Assembly: GCA_963838095.1 (NCBI GenBank)
Contig: CAWIPO010000006.1
Location: forward strand, 124,001-188,000
Reading direction: 5' to 3'
Length of the DNA stretch: 64,000 bases
Origin: CAWCGU01 sp963838095
Lineage (GTDB): Bacteria > Actinomycetota > Thermoleophilia > Solirubrobacterales > 70-9
How positions within the stretch are numbered: position 1 is the stretch's first letter; each line of letters begins with the position of its first letter. The notes beneath the pieces were generated by a model. The model saw only the letters and a list, made by a program, of their open reading frames with translations. It was not told the origin of the DNA and searched no databases. Positions 8,723-15,982 of this stretch are shown here, in pieces. Made by a program: the position numbers and the translations under genes.

Positions 8723-10068
8723 GGCCCCGGTGGCACGTCGCTCGGTTCACATTGTGGATTCGGCGGTTGGCCGCCGGACAGCAGCGCCCCGTTGTCGGTG
8801 AACGGGTTGGAGCCCGGCACCGCCTGCGTTGCGCCCCCGGGGCAGCGGGTGAAGAGCCCGAAATCGAGCCCGCTGAACTGCTCCACGGGCGGGATCGGCA
8901 CGAGCTCGTTCGTGGTCTGGTCGACATCGAAGAGGTCCAGGTTGGCCGACTGCACGCGGGCGTAGTGGCCGTTGGCGTCGTAGTAGGCGGTGACCTGTCC
9001 CAGCTTCGTCACGGCGCCGAGCAGGTCGGGGGTGTAGGGACGAGCGAACGCGATCGACGGCTGGGCCTCGCTCAGCGCGGCGAGGATCGGGCCGACGGAG
9101 AAGGAGACCTTGTTCTGCAGCCGCGGGAGATCGCGGAGGGCATCGGTGAGGTCGTTGTTGGGTCCCGGCGTCGAAAGGGCGACGCTCAGGTCGTTGAAGA
9201 CCGGCAGGCTGGCCTCGGTGACCGGGCGGAGCTCGTTCAGGAACGGCGCCAGGTCGGCGGTCGCCGGAATCGCGGTCTCCACCAGCGGGTCGAGATCGTC
9301 GAGGGCGGCGCGCAGGTTGACGAAAGTGGTGTTCGCCTGGCGAAGCGCGGGAGGGAGAGCGACGAGGGCGGCGTCGAGCGAGGCGTTCTCGACGGCGATT
9401 GCGCCCAGCGCCTCGTTCGCGTTAGCGATCCCCGAGCTCAGCGCCTCTCTGCGCTGACCGACCGCGGTCAGCACCCGTCCGGTCTCGACCAGGAAATCGG
9501 TGAGCACCGCCTGGTCGGTCGTCAGCTCGGCGAGCAGGCTGGTCGTGGCCTGAAGCGCGGGACCGAAATAGCGGTAGGTCTCGTTCGCCTCCTCGCCGAC
9601 CCCGGCGTACAGGGTGGACTGCCCCTTGAACACGTTGCTGAGAGCCCGGCGGGTCTTGGGGGTGAACGTGTCGAAGAGCTGGTCGAGGTCGACGGCTGAG
9701 GTGGTCAGCCGTTGATCCATCACCGAGTCGTTGGCGAGCTCGGGACCGTCGGTCGGCCCCGGCATCACCGATACGTAGCGGTTTGCGACGCCCGAGAGCG
9801 ACGTCGATCGCACGACGGCCCTGCTGCCCTGGTGAAGCGGCTCGTCGACCGTGATCTTGATCTCCGCCTGGAAGTCCTCGTTGAGGTCGACCGAGTTGAC
9901 CGTGCCGACCACGTGGCCGGCGAGCCGCACCTGGTTACCGGGCACGAGCTGCCCGGCGTTCTCGAAATGCAACCGGTAGCTGTAGCCCTCTCCGTTGCCG
10001 AACAGCAGCACGCTGACGAGCACCACGGCGGCGATCAGCGCCAGGAATGCCGCCAAGCGCGCGATCAC
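8719..10068 (-). CDS. Mce/MlaD family protein, first gene of the block
   Basis: 449 residues, GTG start. Membrane helix at about 4-23, MlaD domain about 28-105 (VRLAGHVVGTV, GVANRYVSV), link SAVDLDQLFDTFTPKTR, helical region, then a tail with two Cys (TRCPGG, NPQCEP). First gene of the mce transcript. In well-studied actinobacterial operons two YrbE/MlaE permease genes precede the first mce gene; here 246 non-coding bases and a thioesterase do, so the permease must lie elsewhere. No convincing Shine-Dalgarno precedes the GTG. Confidence 0.85.
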   Translation of the reverse strand: MIARLAAFLALIAAVVLVSVLLFGNGEGYSYRLHFENAGQLVPGNQVRLAGHVVGTVNSVDLNEDFQAEIKITVDEPLHQGSRAVVRSTSLSGVANRYVSVMPGPTDGPELANDSVMDQRLTTSAVDLDQLFDTFTPKTRRALSNVFKGQSTLYAGVGEEANETYRYFGPALQATTSLLAELTTDQAVLTDFLVETGRVLTAVGQRREALSSGIANANEALGAIAVENASLDAALVALPPALRQANTTFVNLRAALDDLDPLVETAIPATADLAPFLNELRPVTEASLPVFNDLSVALSTPGPNNDLTDALRDLPRLQNKVSFSVGPILAALSEAQPSIAFARPYTPDLLGAVTKLGQVTAYYDANGHYARVQSANLDLFDVDQTTNELVPIPPVEQFSGLDFGLFTRCPGGATQAVPGSNPFTDNGALLSGGQPPNPQCEPSDVPPGP

Positions 10069-10267
10069 GTCCGCACGGTGTCCCTGCCCCCGGCTTCAGG
10101 GGTACCGGCGAAGCCCGCTTTGCTGGCTACCGCGCCCCGGCGCGGTCGCATTTGCTCGCGACTGCCCAATCCGGCTCCAATTGCCGCGACCACCCCCCTA
10201 GGGGCAGTCAAATCCTCTCCAACTACTTCAGGCGCATTCTCGTGCTTCGCCCGGAGGGATGATGGGC

Positions 10268-10281
10268 ATATTCCTACCCCA
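10268..10281 (-). promoter_or_regulatory. GGGTAGGAAT motif upstream of the mce block
   Basis: On the minus strand this reads TGGGGTAGGAATA. Two close relatives, TGGGGTAGGGAGT and CTGGGTAGGAAAC, lie at 1382-1412, upstream of the secreted-protein gene, in the same orientation. GGGTA resembles the -10 of SigB/SigF-type promoters of actinobacteria, but no matching GTTT -35 is visible, so it may equally be a protein-binding site. The rest of the 246-base spacer holds only a CCCCCCTAGGGG stretch and no gene. Confidence 0.25.
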
Positions 10282-10314
10282 CGAGCGGAGCGTAAGTGCC
10301 CCAGGAAAAGCAGC

Positions 10315-11112
10315 TCAGCGCTCGCCGACGAGCAAGGTCTGCGCCGCTCGCCCGATTCGCCCGCGCTCGTCCCAGAGCAGGGTGTCCGCGAGGCCGACCC
10401 CGGTCGGCTCCGGGAGCGTGAGCGCGTCAAGGCACACCCACTCGCCTTCCGGAAGACGATGCAGGTGGACGCTGAGATCGACATTTATGAACAGGTAGCG
10501 CTTCCAGTCGAGTGTCGCGCTGACGCCGTTGCCGGCGTCGGCGGCAACGAGGACCCGCGAAAGGGGCGAGGGCGCCTCGCCGCGCACCAGCGGATGTCGC
10601 ATGCGCATCCACACTATCGCTGGACCGGCTTCGAGATATTGGCCCTTGATGAAGCTGAATTGCATCGCCATGTGCCAGCCCACCTCCTCACCGGTGGGAA
10701 AGAAGGGGCGCGGTTCGCCGGCGTCGGGGCCCGGTGGGGGCGGCCCGAGCGTGGCGAGCGATGCGCCGACGTCCTCGGCGGGCAGCCGAACCGCCGTCTT
10801 TCGCAGCCGCCAGGCGCTCGCCCGAACCAGCTCCTGCGCGCCGTCCGAGAGCGATGCCTCGCAGAGCTCGACGCTGCGACCGGGGCGAACGACGCGCGCG
10901 GTCACCGTCAGCGGCGCGATCGGGACCGGTCGCAGGATCTCGAAGGTGATTCGGCCGACCTGGCGGCCCTCCCCTCCGTCGAGCTTCTCGATCGCTCGGC
11001 CCAGCAGCGCGGCCGGCGGCCCCGCGTGCTGCGAGCCGGGATCCCAGGGACCGCGGGTCAGCTCGCTGGAGAGGAAGCGATCCCCCTCGCGCTCGTAGAA
11101 GGCCTCGGTCAT
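10315..11112 (-). CDS. Acyl-CoA thioesterase-like double-hotdog protein
   Basis: 265 residues. The pattern SQHAGPPAALLGRAIE near residue 27, the RITFEILRPVPI strand and a second half with VAADAGNGVS and INVDLSVHL match the two-hotdog thioesterase families related to TesB. These hydrolyse acyl-CoA thioesters in the cytoplasm; the actual acyl chain cannot be told. A TACGAT box sits 9 bases before the ATG. It is oriented with the mce operon 246 bases further on, so a shared lipid role is possible but only suggested by position. Confidence 0.75.
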   Translation of the reverse strand: MTEAFYEREGDRFLSSELTRGPWDPGSQHAGPPAALLGRAIEKLDGGEGRQVGRITFEILRPVPIAPLTVTARVVRPGRSVELCEASLSDGAQELVRASAWRLRKTAVRLPAEDVGASLATLGPPPPGPDAGEPRPFFPTGEEVGWHMAMQFSFIKGQYLEAGPAIVWMRMRHPLVRGEAPSPLSRVLVAADAGNGVSATLDWKRYLFINVDLSVHLHRLPEGEWVCLDALTLPEPTGVGLADTLLWDERGRIGRAAQTLLVGER

Positions 11113-11121
11113 CGCGCGGGG

Positions 11122-11127
11122 ATCGTA
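11122..11127 (-). promoter_or_regulatory. Candidate -10 box (TACGAT) of the thioesterase gene
   Basis: TACGAT on the minus strand ends 9 bases before the ATG at 11112, so the transcript would have a leader of about 2-3 bases. No Shine-Dalgarno is present. Confidence 0.4.
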
Positions 11128-11169
11128 GGCGGCGTAACGAATCGGGCGCGAACAAGACTAAGCACGTAT

Positions 11170-11185
11170 CCAGGTTCTAACCTGG
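11170..11185. promoter_or_regulatory. Palindromic operator candidate upstream of msrB
   Basis: CCAGGTT-CT-AACCTGG, two perfect 7-base arms with a 2-base centre, too tight for an RNA hairpin but right for a dimeric repressor. It overlaps a -10-like TAACCT (11178-11183), so a protein bound here would block the msrB promoter. It lies 28 bases before the msrB start. Confidence 0.45.
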
Positions 11186-11213
11186 CGATGGAACCATCCG
11201 AAGGAGGCAGCAG

Positions 11214-11627
11214 TTGGAAAAGCTCCGCAAGTCGGAGGCTGAGTGGCGAGAGCAGCTCTCGGACGAGGAATATCAGGTGGCCCGCAAGCATGGAACGGAG
11301 CGAGCGTTCACGGGCCGCTACTGGGATACGAAGGAGGACGGCGTCTATCGCTGCATTGGGTGCGGCGAGCCCGTGTTCAGCTCCGAGGCCAAGTTCGACT
11401 CCGGAACGGGGTGGCCGAGCTTCTACGAGCCGATGGGCGATGGGGTCGAGATCGAGGAGGATCGGAGCCTGTTCATGCGCCGGACCGAGGTCCATTGCGC
11501 CAAATGTGACTCCCATCTGGGTCACGTTTTCGACGACGGCCCGAACCCGACGGGGCTGCGCTACTGCATCAACTCGTGTTCGCTGACGCTCGATACGGAC
11601 GACGGGCCCGAGGACGGGCAGTCCTAG
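11214..11627 (+). CDS. msrB: Peptide-methionine (R)-S-oxide reductase
   Basis: 137 residues, usual size for stand-alone MsrB. It reduces methionine-R-sulfoxide in proteins. Visible: N-terminal LSDEEYQVARKHGTERAF, substrate loop SGTGWPSF, zinc ligands in two CxxC pairs (CIGC and CAKC), HLGHVFDDG and the catalytic Cys in RYCINSCSL. The start is TTG, chosen because AAGGAGG lies 7 bases upstream and the nearby ATG at 11188 is out of frame. A palindrome covers the likely promoter, suggesting control by a redox or stress repressor. Its stop overlaps the convergent serS stop by 4 bases. Confidence 0.93.
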   Translation: MEKLRKSEAEWREQLSDEEYQVARKHGTERAFTGRYWDTKEDGVYRCIGCGEPVFSSEAKFDSGTGWPSFYEPMGDGVEIEEDRSLFMRRTEVHCAKCDSHLGHVFDDGPNPTGLRYCINSCSLTLDTDDGPEDGQS

Positions 11628-12889
11628 CCGATCGAGGCAGGCGCGCCGCGTTCCACCAGCACGACCGGCACTGACACGGCACCGTCCGCGTCCTGGCGGT
11701 TCTCCATGATCGCGATCAGGGTGCGGCCGACGGCCACCGCGGTCCCGTTCAGGGTGTGGGCGAACTCCGGCGGCGCTTCGGCTGCCGGGCGGTAGCGGGC
11801 TCCAAGGCGGCGCGCCTGATAGTCGGTGGTGTTCGAGGTCGAGGTCAGCTCGCGGTAGCGATCCTGGCTCGGGATCCACGCCTCGCAGTCGAACTTTCGC
11901 GCTGCGGAGGCGCCGAGATCGCCGACGGGGATGTCGACGACGCGGTAGGGGATCTCAAGCTCCTGAAGGATCCGCTCCTGGAGCGCCAGCAGCCGCTCAT
12001 GCTCGGCCTCCGATTCGGAGGGCTCGACGAACGAGAACATCTCGACCTTGTCGAACTGATGCACGCGGAAGATCCCGCGCGTGTCCTTGCCGCCCGCGCC
12101 CGCCTCGCGCCGGAAGCAGGTGGAGATGCCCGCGTAGCGGCGCGGCAGCTCGCCGGCGGGGAGGATCTCGTCGGCATGCAGGGCGGCGAGCGAGACCTCC
12201 GAGGTGCCGACGAGGAAAAGCTCGTCGCGCGGGACCGCATAGATCATCTCGCGGTCGCCCGGGAAGAAGCCGGTGCCGAACAGAGGGCCTTCGCGGACCA
12301 TGACCGGCGGTATCACGGGCTTGAATCCCTCCCCGGCGGCCACCTCGACCGCGAACCGGATCAGTGCCAGCTCGACGAGCACGAGGTCGCCGAGCAGGTA
12401 TGCGAAACGCGACCCGGACGCCTCGGCTGCCTTCTCCATCTCGATCGTCCCCGATTCCGTCCCGAGATCGAGATGGTCCCTCGGCTCGAAGTCGAAGCTG
12501 GGCCGCTCGCCGACCTCGCGCAGACTGACTGCGTCCTCGTCGGTTTCGCCATCGGGGGTGTCGGGGTGCGGGAGATTGGGTAGCAGCGCCGCCAGCTCGT
12601 CGCGCATCGACTCGACTTCTGTCAGCTCCGCTTCCAAGCGCTTCAATTCCGCGGCGACATCGCGCATCTCGGCGATCGCCTCGTCGGCGCTCTCCCCCGC
12701 TCGCTTCGCCGCCGCGATCGAGTCTGAAGCGGTGTTCTGGCGCGCGCGCCGCTCCTCGACCTGCGGCAGCAGCTCGCGCCGGCGCGCGTCGAGCGCCAGC
12801 ATCTCGTCGAGCTGCTCGGCTGCTCCGCGCCGGGCCAAGGCGGTGCGCGCCGAACCGGGGTCGTCACGGATGGCCTTCAGGTCCAGCAA
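11624..12889 (-). CDS. serS: Seryl-tRNA synthetase
   Basis: 421 residues, normal for bacterial SerRS. It charges tRNA-Ser in the cytoplasm. The N-terminal coiled-coil arm (about 25-100, Arg/Glu/Ala-rich) binds the tRNA long arm. The class II core shows GTSEVSLAALHADEI, motif 2 with FRREAGAGGKDTRG and FRVHQFDKVE, and motif 3 with NGTAVAVGRTLIAIMEN. TTG start, 10 bases after the stop of the cytochrome gene, so the two are probably co-transcribed; no obvious Shine-Dalgarno. Confidence 0.93.
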   Translation of the reverse strand: MLDLKAIRDDPGSARTALARRGAAEQLDEMLALDARRRELLPQVEERRARQNTASDSIAAAKRAGESADEAIAEMRDVAAELKRLEAELTEVESMRDELAALLPNLPHPDTPDGETDEDAVSLREVGERPSFDFEPRDHLDLGTESGTIEMEKAAEASGSRFAYLLGDLVLVELALIRFAVEVAAGEGFKPVIPPVMVREGPLFGTGFFPGDREMIYAVPRDELFLVGTSEVSLAALHADEILPAGELPRRYAGISTCFRREAGAGGKDTRGIFRVHQFDKVEMFSFVEPSESEAEHERLLALQERILQELEIPYRVVDIPVGDLGASAARKFDCEAWIPSQDRYRELTSTSNTTDYQARRLGARYRPAAEAPPEFAHTLNGTAVAVGRTLIAIMENRQDADGAVSVPVVLVERGAPASIG

Positions 12890-12899
12890 TGCGGGTTGG

Positions 12900-13262
12900 C
12901 TATTCCTGAGCCGCTGAGCCGGAATACTCGGCGATGAACTCGGCCACCTGCTCGGCCTGGTCGCCGACGACGATGTTCTGGGGCATGATCACGCCCGAGA
13001 AGCCGCCGTTTCGGATCGCGAACAGCGCGTCCTCGAAGTCGACCGTGCGCTCATCGAGGTTGGGACCCTGGATTCGTAAAACGTTCTCCTGGGAGCCCTG
13101 CGCGCCCGCGGCCTCCAGCGTGTGGCAGCCCGAGCAGCGCTCGGCGAAGAGCGCCGCGCCCTCGTAGTACTCGCTGTCCTCGGCGACGGAGATCCCCTCG
13201 CTTCCGCACGCCCCCAGCACGAGGACGGCCAACGCCGCGGCAATTGAGAGGAGGGCGCGCAC
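12900..13262 (-). CDS. Cytochrome c lipoprotein (single CxxCH)
   Basis: 120 residues from a GTG start. The signal peptide ends in a lipobox (LVLGAC), so the mature protein is probably lipid-anchored outside the membrane. One haem c motif, CSGCH, and a distal Met candidate in VIMPQN, as in small class I cytochromes. Likely role: electron carrier at the cell surface for the respiratory chain. The GTG is favoured because it begins the signal sequence directly and lies 9 bases after a TATGAT box; upstream ATGs are in other frames. serS follows. Confidence 0.85.
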   Translation of the reverse strand: MRALLSIAAALAVLVLGACGSEGISVAEDSEYYEGAALFAERCSGCHTLEAAGAQGSQENVLRIQGPNLDERTVDFEDALFAIRNGGFSGVIMPQNIVVGDQAEQVAEFIAEYSGSAAQE

Positions 13263-13271
13263 GCGGGCGGC

Positions 13272-13281
13272 ATCATATTGT
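13272..13281. promoter_or_regulatory. Bidirectional promoter core (overlapping -10 boxes)
   Basis: ATCATATTGT carries TATTGT on the plus strand (13276-13281) and TATGAT on the minus strand (13277-13272), sharing the central TA. The plus box ends 8 bases before the flavin reductase GTG, the minus box 9 bases before the cytochrome GTG. Both transcripts would be leaderless or nearly so. Confidence 0.5.
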
Positions 13282-13289
13282 GAGCGTCG

Positions 13290-13772
13290 GTGAGCGGCGA
13301 GGGAATCGACCCCGAGGAGTTTCGCGGCGCGATGGCGGCGATGCCGACCGCGGTCACGGTGGTGACGGCGATGAGCGACAGCGCCCCGCACGGGGCGACG
13401 GCGAACGCGGTCGCATCGGTCTCGCTGGAGCCGCCGTTGATGCTCGCGTCGCTCGATCGCGGCTCACGCACGCTCGGCGTGATCGAGTCGACCGGCCGGT
13501 TCGGAATCAACGTGCTCGCAGCCGGCCACGAGCGGCTTGCGCGAGGATTCGCGGAGAAGGGCCCGGTGGCCGACAAGTGGGACGGCGTCGAGTGGAAGGA
13601 GCGGGCCGGCGTCCCCGAGCTGGACGGGGTCGTGCTGTGGCTGGCCTGCGACCTGCGCGATTTGCACGACGGGGGCGACCACGTGATCGCGACGGGCCAC
13701 GTCCTCGAAGCCGACGCTCCGGGAGGCGAGCCGCTGCTCTTTCACGCGGGGTCGTACCGGCCCTTCGACTGA
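13290..13772 (+). CDS. Flavin reductase family protein (FMN-binding split barrel)
   Basis: 160 residues. Matches the flavin reductase-like family: MAAMPTAVTVVTAM near the N terminus, GATANAVASVSLEPPLMLASL for the FMN-binding strand, FGINVLAAGHE and the C-terminal GGDHVIATGHV and PLLFHAGSYRPF. Such proteins reduce FMN with NAD(P)H for partner monooxygenases, or bind flavin; no partner oxygenase is adjacent. GTG start with a TATTGT box 8 bases upstream, divergent from the cytochrome gene. Confidence 0.88.
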   Translation: MSGEGIDPEEFRGAMAAMPTAVTVVTAMSDSAPHGATANAVASVSLEPPLMLASLDRGSRTLGVIESTGRFGINVLAAGHERLARGFAEKGPVADKWDGVEWKERAGVPELDGVVLWLACDLRDLHDGGDHVIATGHVLEADAPGGEPLLFHAGSYRPFD

Positions 13773-13809
13773 TGCGGGATCTCCACCAGCCGGCACGACG
13801 GAGACAGGC

Positions 13810-14244
13810 TCACACCCCCCCGCTCGTGAACCCGGCCCGCAGCGCCAGCCCGAAGATCACCAGCGCCGAGAGCGTCATCACGCCCATCTCGTTGCGGACG
13901 ATCGCCAGCGCCAGCTCGCGTTGGCGCGACTTCGGCAGCGACTCGAAGTCCAGTCCCTCGAGCTCGCGATCGGCCATGCCGGCGCGGGCGCCCTCCCCCA
14001 TGAAGGCGACGAGCAGCGGCAGCAGCCCGTACACGTAGTGAAGGCCGTCGGGGGGCTCGTGGTCGAGCAGCACGAGCACGGTCCCGAACGCGGCCTGCAG
14101 CACGACCAGCGCCTGCGCGACGCGCAGCAGATACCAGAAGCCGACCGACGCCCGCCGCTGCCACCAGGCCACCGCTCCCCAGACCCCAACCAGCAGATTC
14201 GTCGCGATCACCGCGATCCCGGTGATCAGGTGGATTTCTGGCAC
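13810..14244 (-). CDS. Four-helix membrane protein of unknown function
   Basis: 144 residues. Four likely membrane helices (about 7-27, 39-62, 68-84, 117-138) with a charged cytoplasmic loop (ADRELEGLDFESLPKSRQRE) between helices 3 and 4. No cofactor motif beyond scattered His and Trp. It is divergent from nuoA. I recognise no named family; similar proteins may accompany respiratory genes, which is only a guess from position. Confidence 0.7.
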   Translation of the reverse strand: MPEIHLITGIAVIATNLLVGVWGAVAWWQRRASVGFWYLLRVAQALVVLQAAFGTVLVLLDHEPPDGLHYVYGLLPLLVAFMGEGARAGMADRELEGLDFESLPKSRQRELALAIVRNEMGVMTLSALVIFGLALRAGFTSGGV

Positions 14245-14346
14245 TTTTCAGACATCCTCGCCAGGAACGTCTAAAGCCGCCCACAGGAGTCGGATTTTCC
14301 CCTTTCTAATGCGGTTCGGCACTATGTAACACCCTGTCACAAAGTC

Positions 14347-14739
14347 GTGTATAACAGGCAGGACCGGCCCAATACACGCGTGCTGCAGAGCTACCTCCCC
14401 GTCCTCGTTTTCACGGTCCTCGGCCTTCTCGTCGGGGGGGCGTTCATGCTCGTCAACGGCAAGCTCGGGCCGAAGCGACCGAACAAAGTGAAGACGGAGC
14501 CGTACGAGTGCGGGCTCCCGACGGAGGTCTCACGCACCTTCCGCTTCGGCGTCAGCTTCTACATGATCGCGATGTTGTTCATCCTCTTCGACATAGAGGT
14601 CGTCTTCCTCTATCCGGTCGGGGCGATCCTGAACGCCTCCGACTCGGTTTTCGTCCTCGCTGAGATCCTCCTGTTCGTCGTTCTGCTGCTGGTTGCGCTG
14701 ATCTACGTGTGGCGCAGGGGAGCCCTCAACTGGAAGTGA
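14347..14739 (+). CDS. nuoA: NADH-quinone oxidoreductase subunit A
   Basis: 130 residues with three membrane helices (about 17-38, 71-92, 99-120). Diagnostic: YECG in the first loop and the acidic helix FILFDIEVVFLYP. Membrane-arm subunit near the quinone site of complex I. First gene of a 14-gene operon. Start is uncertain: GTG at 14347, or GTG at 14380 (MLQSYLP), which would fit most NuoA lengths. TATAAC at 14349-14354 could be the -10 for the shorter form. Confidence 0.95.
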   Translation: MYNRQDRPNTRVLQSYLPVLVFTVLGLLVGGAFMLVNGKLGPKRPNKVKTEPYECGLPTEVSRTFRFGVSFYMIAMLFILFDIEVVFLYPVGAILNASDSVFVLAEILLFVVLLLVALIYVWRRGALNWK

Positions 14740-15452
14740 AGCGCCAGAAGCTGCGCGCGGCGGCGCCGTTGACCGACGCGGCCGCTGACGGTCCGACCGA
14801 CCTGCGCGTGCGCCAGCTTCGCGCCCGCGACCTGCTCCGGGGCGATCTCGAAGGGCCGGATCTCGACGCACACGTCGAGGAGGCCGTCGTGACGACGACA
14901 CTGGAGAAGGTGCTGAACTGGGGACGGGCGAACGCGATGTTCCCGGCCACGTTCGGGCTCGCCTGCTGCGCGATCGAGATGATGTCGATCGTCTCGCCGC
15001 GCTACGACATCGCCCGCTTCGGAGCGGAGGCGATGCGGGCGTCACCGCGTCAGGCCGACTTCATCATCCTCTCGGGCCGCGTCTCGATCAAGATGGCGCC
15101 CGTCGTGCGCCGGATTTACGACCAGATGCTGGAGCCGAAGTGGGCGATTGCGATGGGCGCGTGCTCCTCCTCCGGCGGCATGTTCGCCAACTACGCGGTC
15201 GTCCAGGGCGCCGACAAGTTCATGCCGGTCGACGTCCACGTACCAGGCTGCCCCCCGCGCCCGGAGGCGCTGATCTACGGCTTCAACAAGCTCCAGAAGA
15301 TGATCCTCGGCAACCCCGAGCCGGGGTGGCGCAAGCGCTACAACGCCGAGGGGACCGAGGAGTGGGCCCGGGCTGCCGGCCTTCCCACCAACCCCGAGCA
15401 GGAGGCGTACGAAAGAGCACGCAGGATGGCCGAGACCGCGGCGGGCGGCTGA
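14736..15452 (+). CDS. nuoB: NADH-quinone oxidoreductase subunit B
   Basis: 238 residues. Carries the N2 iron-sulfur cluster that passes electrons to quinone: tandem Cys in GLACCAIEM, then GACSSSGG and PGCPPRPEAL. The first 50 residues are an extension with Arg-rich VRQLRARDLL before the core. I place the start at the GTG overlapping the nuoA stop (GTGA); an in-frame GTG at 14709 inside nuoA is the alternative. Peripheral subunit at the membrane interface of complex I. Confidence 0.94.
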   Translation: MKRQKLRAAAPLTDAAADGPTDLRVRQLRARDLLRGDLEGPDLDAHVEEAVVTTTLEKVLNWGRANAMFPATFGLACCAIEMMSIVSPRYDIARFGAEAMRASPRQADFIILSGRVSIKMAPVVRRIYDQMLEPKWAIAMGACSSSGGMFANYAVVQGADKFMPVDVHVPGCPPRPEALIYGFNKLQKMILGNPEPGWRKRYNAEGTEEWARAAGLPTNPEQEAYERARRMAETAAGG

Positions 15453-15982
15453 TGCCCGACGCCCCGGGCCTCGAGCTGATCTCGCAGGAGATCAACGATG
15501 CCCACGACGGGGCAATCCTCGGCACCTACCACGAGCGCGGCCAGGCCTGCCTGATCGCCAACCCCGAGCTGATCCTGGAGACGCTGGGGTGGCTTCGTGA
15601 GACCCCCGGCCAGGAGTATCGATTCCTGGCCAGCGTCCACGGCGTCGACTACTTCCCCGCCGAGCCGCGCTTCGGCGTCCACTACGAGCTCCTGAACATG
15701 CCGCGGGTGGAGCGAGTGCGCGTTCGCGCCGCGCTCGCCGACCCGGGGGAGGACGGGCTTCCAGAGCTCGACTCGTGCGTGGAGATGTTCCCGACCGCGA
15801 ACTTCCAGGAGCGCGAGGTCTACGACTTCTTCGGGATCGTTTTCCGCGGCCACCCCGACCTGCGCCGGATCCTGATGCCCGAGGACTACGTCGGCTGGCC
15901 GCAGCGCCGCGACTTCCCGATCGGCGGCGAGCCCGTCGTCTTCACCCACAACGAGATCGAAACGCCCAGGTGGTGGGAGTGA
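15452..15982 (+). CDS. nuoC: NADH-quinone oxidoreductase subunit C
   Basis: 176 residues. Signature EREVYDFFGIVFRGHPDLRRIL and the RRDFPIGGEPV tail of the 30-kDa subunit. No cofactor; it packs NuoD and NuoB in the hydrophilic arm. ATG shares one base with the nuoB TGA. Separate from nuoD, unlike the NuoCD fusion of E. coli. Confidence 0.94.
   Translation: MPDAPGLELISQEINDAHDGAILGTYHERGQACLIANPELILETLGWLRETPGQEYRFLASVHGVDYFPAEPRFGVHYELLNMPRVERVRVRAALADPGEDGLPELDSCVEMFPTANFQEREVYDFFGIVFRGHPDLRRILMPEDYVGWPQRRDFPIGGEPVVFTHNEIETPRWWE

Noticed and set aside
11188..11190. ATG start for msrB
   Set aside because: It is out of frame with MsrB; the TTG at 11214 has a strong AAGGAGG.
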